Shown: positions 22,944 through 32,778 of the stretch, piece by piece
Layout of the letters: the number at the start of each line of letters is the position of its first letter
Position numbering within the stretch: position 1 is the first letter of the stretch
Assembly (NCBI RefSeq): GCF_001704415.2
Contig: NC_030808.1
Location: 81,438,594 to 81,502,593 of the forward strand
Reading direction: 5' to 3'
Source: Capra hircus
Taxonomy: Eukaryota; Chordata; Mammalia; Artiodactyla; Bovidae
DNA length: 64,000 nt
Made by a program: the position numbers and the translations under genes
The notes under the pieces: model-generated
Told to the model about the DNA's origin: nothing
Seen by the model: the letters and a program-made list of their open reading frames with translations, nothing else
The model's database searches: none

Positions 22944-23713
22944 ATCTATCTATTTTTGGCCACGCTTGGCTGCTACGGGAGCTGTTCTCCAGATGTGACA
23001 AGCTGGGGCGACTCTTTGTTGTGATGTGTGCGGGCTCGCCACTGCAGCGGCTTCTCTTGTTGCGATGTGTGCGGGCTCGCCACTGCAGCGGCTTCTCTTG
23101 TTGCGATGTGTGCGGGCTCGCCACTGCAGCGGCTTCTCTTGTGATGTGTGCGGGCTCGCCACTGCAGCGGCTTCTCTTGTTGTGGTGTGTGCGGGCTCGC
23201 CACTGCAGCGGCTTCTCTTGTTGTGGTGTGTGTGGGCTCGCCACTGCAGCGGCTTCTCTTGTGATGTGTGTGGGCTCGCCACTGCAGCGGCTTCTCTTGT
23301 TGTGGTGTGTGCGGGCTCGCCACTGCAGCGGCTTCTCTTGTTGTGATGTGTGTGCGCTCGCCACTGCAGCGGCTTCTCTTGTTGTGATGTGTGTGGGCTC
23401 GCCACTGCAGCGGCTTCTCTTGTTGTGATGTGTGTGGGCTCGCCACTGCAGCGGCTTCTCTTGTGATGTGTGCGGGCTCGCCACTGCAGCGGCTTCTCTT
23501 GTTGTGCAGCACGGTTTCTAGGGCACCTAGGCCTTCAGTAGTTGCAGCACGTGGGCTTAATAGTCGCTGTTCCGGGGCTCTAGAGCACAGCCTCAGTAGT
23601 TGTGGCCCACAGGCTTGGTTGTTTCACAGCATAAGGGATCTTTCTGGAGCATAGATTGAACCTGTGTCTCCTGCATTGGCAGGTAGATTTATCACTGAGC
23701 CACCAGGGAAGTC
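22944..23713 (-). mobile_element. CHR-type SINE, antisense, swollen by a minisatellite
   Basis: The left end, 'ctatttttggccacgcttgg', and the right part, 'ccttcagtagttgcagcacg', 'gctctagagcacagcctcag' and 'cctgtgtctcctgcattggc', ending 'gagccaccagggaag', are a normal antisense CHR body and head. Between them one short body segment is repeated 12 times (see the array). Imperfect flanks 'agcaattcacttaaaattca' and 'agccattcactttt' suggest the target-site duplication. Without the array it would be about 290 bp, the usual CHR size. Confidence 0.85.
23018..23500. repeat. Minisatellite, 12 units of 41 or 38 bp
   Basis: Each unit ends with the constant block 'ctcgccactgcagcggcttc' plus 'tctt' and begins with a variable GT-rich part. 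Counting the constant block gives 12 units. Nine are 41 bp; units 4, 7 and 12 are 38 bp because they lack GTT at the start. The sum is exactly 483 bp. Unit variants differ at gcgatg/gtgatg/gtggtg and at gcggg/gtggg/gtgcg. The array is GC-rich against an AT-rich background. The seed segment belongs to the CHR body ('gtggcttctcttgttg' type). Confidence 0.97.
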
Positions 23714-24404
23714 TCCAGCCATTCACTTTTAATCAACTCATTTTTTTTACTTCTTTGACCTTTTTTTTTTTTTTTTTGTAATCCAGAATTTCACAAAACC
23801 ATCCTTCTAGTACTATCGAATTCAGCTATTACCCCTGCCCAGGAATTCACAATATAAATTAGCACACAGAAGATAATTACTATCTGTCGGTGGAAAGTCC
23901 TATATTGTCTTCCCTTAAATTTTTAAATAATTAAAATTGCAGTTACTACACATTCTCTTAGGGTTTATGTGCAATACTAATTGCTTTTTGTAAGATGTTT
24001 TTAGCCACACTGCTACACATATGTGTTGTTACTAAATGGAACCTCTACATGAAATTATTACAGATGTTAAGACTAGACATTAGACCTCTCTGCTTGACTA
24101 TTACACAGATAGAAAGGATATAAGAAAAATTTTAGACTGGAGGAAATGAGCACAAAAATTAAAAGGGGTTTTTCTGTTTTATAATTTAAAATATTTATTT
24201 TTTCTTCAATAAAATCTGCAAACTTAGAACACTAACCCAGCAACAAAAATGTTATCTGGAGAATGTAAAAATAATTTTCAAAGGCTAGCAACTCTCATAC
24301 AAAATAACAAAATCTTATTTTTTCAAAGCCTGGTTATACCATTTATGGATTTAGCGGGTCTTCATGTTCTTATTCACTGAGTCTCATCATCAACACTTTG
24401 GCCT
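23714..24404. other. Unique AT-rich DNA, no gene seen
   Basis: It includes a T-run at 23761-23777. No repeat family or exon recognised. Confidence 0.4.
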
Positions 24405-24470
24405 GAATTAGAGAATCATAGTCAGTGAATTAGAGAATCATAGTCAGTGAATTAGAGAATCATAGGCAGT
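24405..24470. repeat. Tandem repeat, 3 units of 22 bp
   Basis: 'gaattagagaatcatagtca' plus 'gt' occurs at 24405-24426 and 24427-24448. A third unit at 24449-24470 differs by one base (ggcagt for gtcagt). Confidence 0.97.
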
Positions 24471-25131
24471 AGAGAGAGGTGGACAGAAAGAACCAAACTG
24501 AGTTTGCTTCTTCAGAGCACTAATAAAGTTAGATTAAGGAAAAGGCTACAAAACACAGCCAAACTGAGGTTATTAGATTATCTGTTGCCATATGCCCTAT
24601 TAGCCCAGACCATCAAATCACTAGTCAAATGGAAACTCTCTCTTAACTATAAAGAACGATAGCAAAGACAAATAACATGTAAAATGAGCCTATCTTAAGA
24701 TGGCATAGTCAGAGCTCATTAGCACTCACTTTCTCTGTATGAGGAAATCTCCAGGCAAACCTGAAAGTGATTTCACCCAGATATCTTTACCTCAAACACT
24801 TCTGACACTTTGTTCTCCTCCACTGTAGCAGCAGCCCATGGGAGTTAAACTTCCATAAAAGTATTATGAAAAATTGGAATAAGGTAGATTTTAACAAGAC
24901 TGTCTTAAAAATTGTCACTTGCCTACTTGATGTAGGTTATAAACAAATTTTAAGAATCCTAACAATGTTAGAGTTAGAAAGGACATTTGGGATCACTAAG
25001 AACAATTTCTCCATCTCATATATTAAGACCAAAGTTGAGGGAAAATTTTAAAAAGCTGAGATAATTGGAATCTTGCCAAGGATGATCTTAGACTGCTACA
25101 CAGGCTCTTATAGTCTCAAGTCCAATTCTTA
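24471..25131. other. Unique DNA, possible old MIR-like patch
   Basis: 'gttagagttagaaaggacat' near 24967 resembles the start of an old MIR-related SINE but is too diverged to call. No gene seen. Confidence 0.35.
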
Positions 25132-25244
25132 AACCCACTCCAGTATTCTTGCCTGGAGAATCCCACGAACAGAGGGGCCTGGAGGGCTACAGTTTATGCG
25201 GTTGCAAACAGTTGGACACAACTGAGCAACTAAACAACAAACAG
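25132..25244 (+). mobile_element. Bov-A/Bov-tA fragment, sense, 5'-truncated
   Basis: 'cccactccagtattcttgcc' through 'gacacaactgagcaactaaa' and an AAC-type tail. The head is missing. Confidence 0.88.
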
Positions 25245-25734
25245 TTGCATCACTGTGTCTTACAGCAGGTAAACAGAAGACATGTTGATTTTATCCATTT
25301 TAATATAAGTAATCTTTTAAATAAAGAAGGCAGGTAAACGCATAATAGAACCTCATTTTTGAAAACTATTATTTTAAAAAAGCTTCACTATACACCAAGG
25401 GTTCGATTTGCCCTGTTTTCAAAGTGGTGCATGTGACTCTTCTGCTAAAGTGTAAAAAGCATAAGAAATATGAGTCTCCAGTATTCCTTACACTGATGGT
25501 CTTGGCCCAATTCATCTGAACACTAAAATACATCCTCCTTGTTAACTATCCCTCAGTATGCAATGATTCTGAGTTGGGACATTTATGGAAGGATACCCCT
25601 ACCCCCATCCATATGTATACATGCATACTTAGAAGGATCTATCCTAAAAGGGCAGCAGGCAAAGTTTGAAAAAATTCCCATCATTTCTGCCCTGCCCTCC
25701 AACCAGTGGAAAAATTGCTAATCCAAAAAAATTG

Positions 25735-25830
25735 TACTCATCCAATAAACAAATGTTTCTGAAGTGTTTGCTCTGCACCAGGTACAGGATATATATAAGG
25801 TGCTGAACGAAATGTTGATGCTGACTACTC
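25735..25830 (-). mobile_element. L2 3' end, antisense, short
   Basis: 'aataaacaaatgtttctgaa', 'tgctctgcaccaggtacagg' and 'gctgaacgaaatgttgat' match the antisense L2 3' end. Confidence 0.5.
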
Positions 25831-25864
25831 ACTCTGAGTTTTAGTACTTAGAAGTTGCTTTCTT

Positions 25865-26190
25865 TATAAACCCAAAGTGCCTGGCATGGTCTGCCACTGC
25901 ACCCTCAGTGGTTCCTTAGTCCCCTTGAGGAAACATCTGCACAGAAACCAAATGATGACATGGTTCCTTTTTGATTTCACCTCATCCCTACCCTCTACTC
26001 CCCTCCTACCTTTATTTTTCTCCTTAACATTTATTATAGTCTAAATTACTTATTCACTTTTTGTCCTCCCCAATAAAATAAGCTCCCCAAGAGAGCAAGA
26101 ATTTTTGTCTCATTGTTTCTCTTTCTGGGTCCCCAGTACCTTGAATATACAGTAAAAGCTCAATAAATATTTGTTGATTAAATAAATGCC
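25865..26190 (+). mobile_element. L2 LINE 3' end, sense
   Basis: 'ccccaataaaataagctccc', 'gagagcaagaatttttgtct', 'ctgggtccccagtaccttga' and 'agctcaataaatatttgttg' are the canonical sense L2 3' terminus. Confidence 0.85.
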
Positions 26191-26555
26191 AACACTTCTA
26201 CACCTGCCAAGTATATCTGATACATTCTCATTTTCACCCTGGTCTCCTCATCAATCTCTTCAATCATTCTCCTGTGGCCCTCTGTCCTCTTAGGATTTTT
26301 CCTGTCAGCTATACCCAAGAAGAGTGCAGTCAGGCTGGGCTCCATGATAACATGATAATTTTCATTCAACTAACCCTCTTATCTTCCACTGCACCTACTG
26401 CGCCAATACTTTACCCCCACTGTCCAGCTATCTTACTGTTTGTCCAGTCCAGACCATTGCTAGAGATTTAGATTCATGCTGGACTGGACCAATCTTGACT
26501 GATGGTAGAACTCAATGCTCAAAATTCATGGTATACAGAGACAGAGAATGGGATT
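26191..26555. other. Unique DNA, no gene seen
   Basis: Open frames of 63-65 codons on both strands have no supporting features. Confidence 0.4.
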
Positions 26556-26566
26556 AAGAATTAGTG

Positions 26567-27129
26567 TGTGTGAAGTTGCTTCAGTTGTGTCTGACTCTTT
26601 GTGACCCTATGGACTATAGCCCACCAGGTTTCTCTCTCCATGGGATTCTCCAGGCAAGAATACTGGAGTGGGTTGCCATGCCCTTCTCCAGGAGATCTTT
26701 TCAACCCAGGGGTCGAACCTGGGTAACCCACATTGCAGGCAGATTCTTTACCATCTGAGCTACCAGTTCTGTTCAGTTGCTCAGTTGTGTCAGACTCTTT
26801 GCGACCCCATGAACTACAGCACGCCAGGCTTCCCTGTCCATCACCAACTCCTAGAGCTTGCTCAAACTCATGTTCATCAAGTTGGTGATGCCATCCAACT
26901 ATCTCATCCTCTGTCATCCCCGTCTCCTCCTGCCTTCAATCTTTCCCAGCATCAGTCTTTTCCAATGAGTCAATTCTCTGCATCAGGTAGCCAAAATATT
27001 GGAACTTCAACATCAGTCCTTCCAATGAATACTCAGGACTGATTTTCTTTAGGATTGACAGGTTTGATTTCCTTGCAGTCCAAGGGACTCTCAAGAGTCT
27101 TCTCCAACACCACAGTGAGGGAAGCCCCC
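26567..27129 (-). mobile_element. Bov-tA SINE, antisense, split by a BovB fragment
   Basis: The body, 'gttgcttcagttgtgtctga' to 'ggttgccatgcccttctcca', and the head up to 'accatctgagctaccag' occupy 26567-26766. The last piece of the head, 'gagggaagcccc', appears only at 27117-27128, after the BovB insert. The flanking direct repeat 'aagaattagtg' (26556-26566) / 'aagaattagag' (27130-27140) encloses the whole unit, showing that the SINE arrived first. Confidence 0.88.
26767..27116 (-). mobile_element. BovB 3' fragment nested in Bov-tA, antisense
   Basis: 'ttcagttgctcagttgtgtc' begins the antisense BovB tail. 'tcatcctctgtcatccccgt', 'ccaatgagtcaattctctgc' and 'ccttgcagtccaagggactc' follow, and it stops at 'ccaacaccacagt', a 5' truncation. 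It separates the two parts of the Bov-tA head. Confidence 0.9.
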
Positions 27130-27179
27130 AAGAATTAGAGTTGGGTTTAAAAATGGGTCCAATATGCACTACGTGGTGT

Positions 27180-27350
27180 CTTTGGCTAGATCGACAATCT
27201 TTCTGAACCTGTTTTCTCTTCTATAAAATGGGAGTAGTAATAATACTCACTTCATATTGTGAGGATTATACTTGAAATGAAATACTGTATGTGAAAGCTC
27301 TCAACAGACTTACAGGCATGTAGAGGTTGCTTAATAAGCTCCTTCTCTTC
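27180..27350 (+). mobile_element. MIR SINE, sense, 3' half
   Basis: 'ctgttttctcttctataaaa', 'tgggagtagtaataatactc', 'tattgtgaggattatacttg' and 'gcatgtagaggttgcttaat' match MIR. Confidence 0.8.
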
Positions 27351-27574
27351 CTTTAATTTAACATATTTCACTAACCTCCGATGAGGTCCTCATTCTTTGA
27401 AAATGACTAACATGTACTTAGCAAGAAATCCCACACTTCCAGTATGAATCTTAATTTTTCTCTCTTCTCTTCGTTCCATATCAGAATTCTGTGTCTTCAC
27501 TCATCCTGTCTCCTGTTTCAGAAATAGTGTCCCTCTTCTGTGAGGCTAATGCCCTATCTATACAAATAGTTTTC

Positions 27575-27713
27575 TCCCCTGGCTGCACATTAGAATTATC
27601 TGTGGAGCTTTTTAAAAATGCAGATATTTGGCCCCCACCACAGATCAATTAAATATGAATTTCTGGAGGCAGGAACATGGCATCAGTATTTTTTTAAGTT
27701 CCCTGGTAGTGTG
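27575..27713. mobile_element. MER5A-like hAT-Charlie element, partial
   Basis: 'cccctggctgcacattagaa', 'ttatctgtggagctttttaa' and 'ggcatcagtatttttttaag' match the MER5A left part; the right terminus is lost. Confidence 0.8.
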
Positions 27714-27729
27714 CCAAGACAATTCAGTG

Positions 27730-29105
27730 GGGGAAAAGAATAGTCTTTTCAACAAATGTTGGAAGTAGATAACCTCATTCAAAAGAATCAAGTCAAACCA
27801 TTCCTTATACCATTCACAAAAATTAACTCAAAATGGATCACAGACCTAAATGTAATAAGTAAAATTTTAAAACTTTTAGAAGAAAACATAGAGTAAATCT
27901 TCATAACCTTGAGTCAGGCAAAGCCTTCTTAGGTATGACACCAAAAGCGCAAGCAACAATGACAAAAATAGAAAGTAAAACATTTGGTACTATAAATAAT
28001 ATCATGAAGAAAATTAAACGACTAACCACAGAACAAAAAAAAAAAGTCACAAACCACATACCTGATAAAGGACTTATATCCAAGATACATAAAGGACCCT
28101 TAAACTCGATAATAAAAAGATAAATAACCTAATTTTTAAAATGAGCAAGGGATCTGAATAGATATTTCTCCAAAAAAGAAATACAGAGGACCAATAAGCA
28201 AAAGAAAAGATGCTGAACATCATTACCCATCAGGGCAATGTAAACCAAAATCACAGTGAGCTACCACTTCAAACTCCCTAAGATTGCTCTCATCAGAAAG
28301 ATGGATAATAACATTTGCTGATGAATGTTGCAATCCTCATACATTGCTAGTGGAAATGCAAAATGGTGTAGCTGTTTTGGAAAATGGTTTGTGGAAAAAG
28401 TGTGGAAATAGTAAACATACAGTTATCATATGACCTAGCAATTCTACTCCTCGGTATATACCCAAAAGAAATGAAAACATGTTTACACAAAAGTTGCACA
28501 CAAATATACACAGCATTTGTACATCTGGCAGCCATAGCAGCCAAAAAGTGTAAAGAACACAAGTGTCCATCAACTGATAAATGGGTAAGTAACGTGGTAT
28601 GAAATAATATTCAGTGATAAAAAGGAATGAAGCACTGATATATGCTACAACATGGATAAACTTTGAGAGCACAAAGCTACAGATGACCCCTAAACCACGT
28701 GGGTTTGAACTGCACAGCTCCACTTGTAGTTTTTTTAGCTGTGATACCACACTACTATACAGTCCATAGTTGGTTGAAACCAAGGATGCAGAATTGTGGA
28801 TACAGAGGGATGAGTACAAATTATACTCAGATTAACTCCCTTCACACATTGTTCAAAGGTCAACTGATGTCACAGAAGACCATATACTGTATAATTTCAT
28901 TTATAAGAAAATGATCAGCATAGGCAAGTATATGTGTAGAGAAGGTAGAGTCGTGGTTGCCTAGGGCTGAGAGTTGAAGGGAAATGAGGAGTGACTGATA
29001 ATGGGTAGAGAGTTTCTTTTTGCATGATGAAAATGTTCTAAAATTGACTGTGGTGATGGCTGAACAACTCTGAGAACATACTAAAAACCATTAGATTGGA
29101 AAGAC
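27730..29105 (+). mobile_element. L1 (L1MA-like) ORF2 3' part and 3' UTR, sense
   Basis: This is a degraded copy of the C-terminal end of L1 ORF2. 'ccattccttataccattcac', 'atggatcacagacctaaatg' and 'aaagcgcaagcaacaatgac' are ORF2 blocks. 'cacatacctgataaaggact', 'gtggaaatgcaaaatggtgt' and 'tatatacccaaaagaaatga' follow, then the 3' UTR 'ctgactgtggtgatggct'-like end near 29050. Stops are frequent in every frame. A MER8 element interrupts it at 28681-28867. Confidence 0.88.
28681..28867. mobile_element. MER8-like Tigger element in L1
   Basis: 'gggtttgaactgcacagctc' near the left end and 'cacattgttcaaaggtcaac' at the right end, with 'gttggttgaaaccaaggatg' inside, match this non-autonomous TcMar-Tigger family with inverted termini (tgacccct / aaaggtca). 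L1 sequence resumes right after it. Confidence 0.8.
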
Positions 29106-29969
29106 AGAAAGTTCCCCCAGGTAATTCTAATCTTAATGTCTGTTTACAGAAACCAATTTTTGAAACACAACACTCAAAATATATGGCATCTTACCTTCTA
29201 GATTCCTTAGGGGTAAAGATGGCATCTTCTAATTCTTTCTTTCCCCCACATCCTTAAGAAATAATAACTGACACAGAGCAGGAGTATGATATCATGTAAA
29301 TGCCTTTTCTTTTTTTTAAAGTAAAAGAGTGTTCTTGGTGAATGTTTTTTATTTTAATCGAAATTGTAAGAGTCAGGCTGCCACCTGGCAGAATTGGTCA
29401 TCTTGACTATCATGATTCATTTAAACTCACCAAGCAATTAATTCAGTTGTAGCATATAGAGAGAAGACAGGTAACCAGTGCAAACCAAACTGACCGGTTC
29501 TGCCATTCAAAGTATGGTTGTTCCACCACAAAACAGTGAATGCGGCCGCTCAGGAACCTTTCTTTTGACAGCTCCCCAGGACATGGCTCTGGTTTGACTG
29601 ACTTTGTTTACTAAATAAATTAATTCCTACTTCTGGAGTAGCTTCAATTTTTAAACAGAAAGCCATCTATTGACAGTCACTGATACACAGGATTTTATTG
29701 TTTGATATTAAACAATTAAGAATTATTGTTTTTTCCCCTACAAGTACACTATACATGAAAATAAATATCATTTAGAATACAGCCACTAGGAGTGGAGAGA
29801 AAGGGAGACTCTATATCCACTCTGTGCCTTAAAGGGATAGCTTTACTTGAATAAAACCAAAGGGCAGACTGGATTTCTTTCATGGAAATAAAGCTCTCTT
29901 TGGCAAAATGTATATCGAAATCTGATGAACATTTCCTAAGATGAGTCTGATTAACACATTTTCTTTTTT
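29106..29969. other. Repeat-poor DNA with a NotI octamer
   Basis: No transposon recognised. Around 29360-29640 the sequence has mixed composition and contains 'gcggccgc' at 29542-29549, which is rare in such CpG-poor DNA, so it may be conserved non-coding sequence. No exon can be supported. Confidence 0.4.
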
Positions 29970-30092
29970 CTTTCTATTATTGCTTTTAGCCACACCACAC
30001 AGCATGTAGGATCTTAGTTCCCCCACCAGGGATTAAACCTGTGCCCCCTGTAATGGAAGCCTGGAGCCTTAACCAATGGACCAGCAGTGAAC
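29970..30092 (-). mobile_element. CHR-type SINE, antisense, short
   Basis: 'tgcttttagccacaccacac', 'gcatgtaggatcttagttcc', 'accagggattaaacctgtgc' and 'gccttaaccaatggaccagc' are the antisense order of a short CHR SINE. Confidence 0.85.
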
Positions 30093-31299
30093 GTGTCCCT
30101 GTAAACACATCTTTTAAAAAATCCTAAGGAGTCTTTTGCTCTAGTAGCGACTTAAAAGTCTTTAATAATTTAAAATAACTTTGAAATTGCTACTTTCAAC
30201 AATGTATCTGAAGGTACATACTCAAAAAATGCTGAAATAAGTCAAGGTGTTTACAAATGTTGGGAATTTTGTTATTTATTCAACCTGCAGATAAAAAATA
30301 GCAAAGCATGACACCATAGTTTTCTTAGCATAAGACAAAAATCTTGTTTAAAAGCAGGCTGAAGTTTTCCCTTCTATAATTCTAGTGAGTTCAAATGTAC
30401 TCAGGAAAAACAAATTGAGTGAGGACAATACCAAAGATGAGAAATAAAAGAAAATTCTAAATCCTCGGGTAATTTTGAAATAAGTTCACAGTTGGAAGAT
30501 TCATTAACAAGAATAATTCAAAAGATATTGTTAGAGCTATAATTTAGAAGCCTTGTTCCATGAGCAGATTATAATATGAAAACTTCAAAAGGAAGTATTG
30601 ATTATACAAGGTAAACAAGACAAGGCTGAATGATAAAAAAAAAAGACATCTTGTGTTCTCTCTCATTGGAAAGAACAACCAGGTACATGCTGCTGACTAG
30701 ACTATAAACTGCTCTAAGTGAGGCAGTTGGAAAAGGCTATTAGATTATGCGTGTTGAGGAGCTGCCCCAGGGGGCAGAATGTGTCACAGTGGCACATCCC
30801 TTTTTTTTTACTACCACAGCTTTCACCAGAATCGACCAAAGCCTTAGAAAACAAATTCAGACACTTTTTGTTGAAACTCCACGCAAACTATCGAACCAAC
30901 TTAACACCTGGAACATATCAGAAGTTTTGCACGTTTCCCAGACACAGTGGAATAAACAGATTTCAGCTGGAAGTTTATCTTAGAAAAATGCTCACGTGCA
31001 TTTCCATGCATATAATTACAGGTTACATTAAGAAACCGCTTCTTAGTTTTCACTAGGGAATATTAAACAAGTCAGAATTTAAAGATAATTCCCTTTCTGC
31101 CTCTGGTGAAGGTTTTAGGTTTTTGAAAACGTAAATAAAACGTGCAGAGTGACATAAAGAGCTGCAAACAAGTATAAACATACCACTATAGCTCCCATAA
31201 TAAAAGCTTGTTGGAGGCGGGGGTTAGGTAGAAGGTTGAACTGGTATTCATCTTCCTCAAACTACAATCCCAAGATGTTGACTGTTGTACAGTTGTGAA
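30093..31299. other. Unique DNA, no gene assigned
   Basis: Overlapping open frames of 112 and 78 codons (30718-31056 and 30747-30983, plus) show no recognisable domain, signal or biased composition. Two overlapping frames in the same strand argue for chance. 'actacaatcccaagatg' at 31261-31277 resembles a ZNF143-type ACTACAA...TCCCA site but is one base short. Confidence 0.4.
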
Positions 31300-32160
31300 A
31301 CAAAGGCAAGGTGAAGGGTGAGAAACAGAAAGGACAGCGGAAAGGAAGACGAGTGCTCAGCAGCTAGAACCTGCTCGGTCTAGCTGGCCCGGCTCTCCCC
31401 AGCACCTTTCTGGTCCCAGTTCTGTGCTTCTCTAATACAATTCACATCATCTCTCAGAGAGATGGAGCTCTCTTTAAGGAAAGCCAAGCCCACATCGAGA
31501 GGTAACGTGCAGAACCGTAAATGAAAAATGTCCACGTCTAGCAGCATGCAGACGAGCAAAAGAAAACCAGCTGTCAGTTTCAGACTCCTAGCTGTAACGG
31601 GGTTTCAGGTTTCCCTTTGCCTCAGTCTCTGTCTCTCTCACTGTGTCTCCCTCAATAATATCAGCTTTCTAATCACCTCAAATCAAAAACACATTCTCCA
31701 TCTGTCCTTGTGAAATAAATGCTGATGAAACAGAAAGACAGAGTGCGATACTCACAACAATGAAGAATTCCTACACATGCCGGTCCAGTTTCTTGCTTTA
31801 AAAAAGATGGAAGGTTCATTTAAAAAGCCTTGCAGAATTAGAAAAATAAGGAGGAGGGGGATTCCACCCACACAATCTTCCAGCCCACCGCAGAGAAGCC
31901 CGAAGGCTTGCTGACGTCACAGATTCATGAATGGATGTAAATTGGGCTGGTTTAGGATTCCGCACAGACTTCGCTATGGTGTGTGCTGTGAAAAAGAAAG
32001 GGAGGGTCCAGAGCAGTCCTGGCCAATAGGCTTCAGGCAGTCATGGCCTGCCTTCTTTCAGAAGGAATCTGCTCACAGAATAAACAGAGCCCACCAATCA
32101 GGCGTCTGCCACTGCCTTAGGACAGACTGGCAGCGTGAGGAGCGGGGTAGGGGGTGGTAG
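31300..32160. promoter_or_regulatory. Promoter-like patch (CRE and CCAAT boxes)
   Basis: This repeat-free stretch is richer in G+C than its surroundings. It contains a perfect CRE palindrome 'tgacgtca' (31912-31919) and two CCAAT boxes in 'ggccaatagg' (32023-32027) and 'caccaatcagg' (32094-32098), all within 190 bp and all in the plus orientation. There is no clear TATA box and no strong CpG island. I cannot identify a first exon. If real, it could be an alternative or tissue-specific promoter or an enhancer. The inference rests on motif clustering only. Confidence 0.3.
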
Positions 32161-32201
32161 TGGTGTGTGTGTGTGTGTCTGTGTGTGCCTGTGTGCGTGT
32201 T
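32161..32201. repeat. Imperfect (GT)n microsatellite
   Basis: GT repeats with single interruptions (tct, gcct, gcg) directly follow the promoter-like patch. Confidence 0.9.
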
Positions 32202-32778
32202 TCAAGCTGTGATAGTCATGAAAACATTATTATTGCTATTGAATGAGGGAATCAAAATAGAATTTTGGTGGCATTGGTGCTATCAAAAACGCATATAGAA
32301 GATACCACAATCTTTTATTCCTCAGTTATTTTCTTTAACCTTTTTCTTGCTGTTCAATACTGTGCCTCAACTGATGTGATAAAAACAAATCAAAGTTAGA
32401 GAGTTCCTAAAACTGATGCCCAGTAGATGTACACCAAGACTTGTAAAAGCAAAACAGTAGAGAAATAATAATTAGAATAATACCCTAGTGATTAAGGAAA
32501 TAGGTAAGAAAATATAACAAATGTAATTGTTTCACAGAACAGTATCACCTTACGGACATTTGTGATGAATCAAAAGCGAGTGTGAAAGCGTAATCTACTG
32601 CTACCTTTTAAATAAGGTAGGACATTTCCTCATTGGTTTATTAAACTTCTGACATTCAATTAAGACACAGATCCAAAGAGCTTATAATGTTCTTTGAGCA
32701 GATTTTGGTTTTAGTAAAATGTCTTATTACTAATAACAGAAACAGCTGTAATTAAATTCACCCAAAGAGCTCATGACA
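32202..32778. other. Unique DNA, no gene seen
   Basis: AT-rich sequence without recognisable repeat or exon. Confidence 0.4.

Noticed and set aside
22829..23428. 199-codon plus-strand frame, and 151-180-codon minus-strand frames over the same DNA
   Set aside because: They are read-throughs of a 41/38-bp minisatellite in a SINE. Repeat units lacking stop codons give open frames automatically, and there is no start context, splice signal or conserved domain.
23018..23500. CRISPR array
   Set aside because: Units are contiguous with no unique spacers; variation is substitution and 3-bp indels. The host is a mammal.
30718..31056. 112-codon frame as a small gene
   Set aside because: A second long frame overlaps it in the same strand, composition is not biased, and no domain, signal peptide or splice site supports it.
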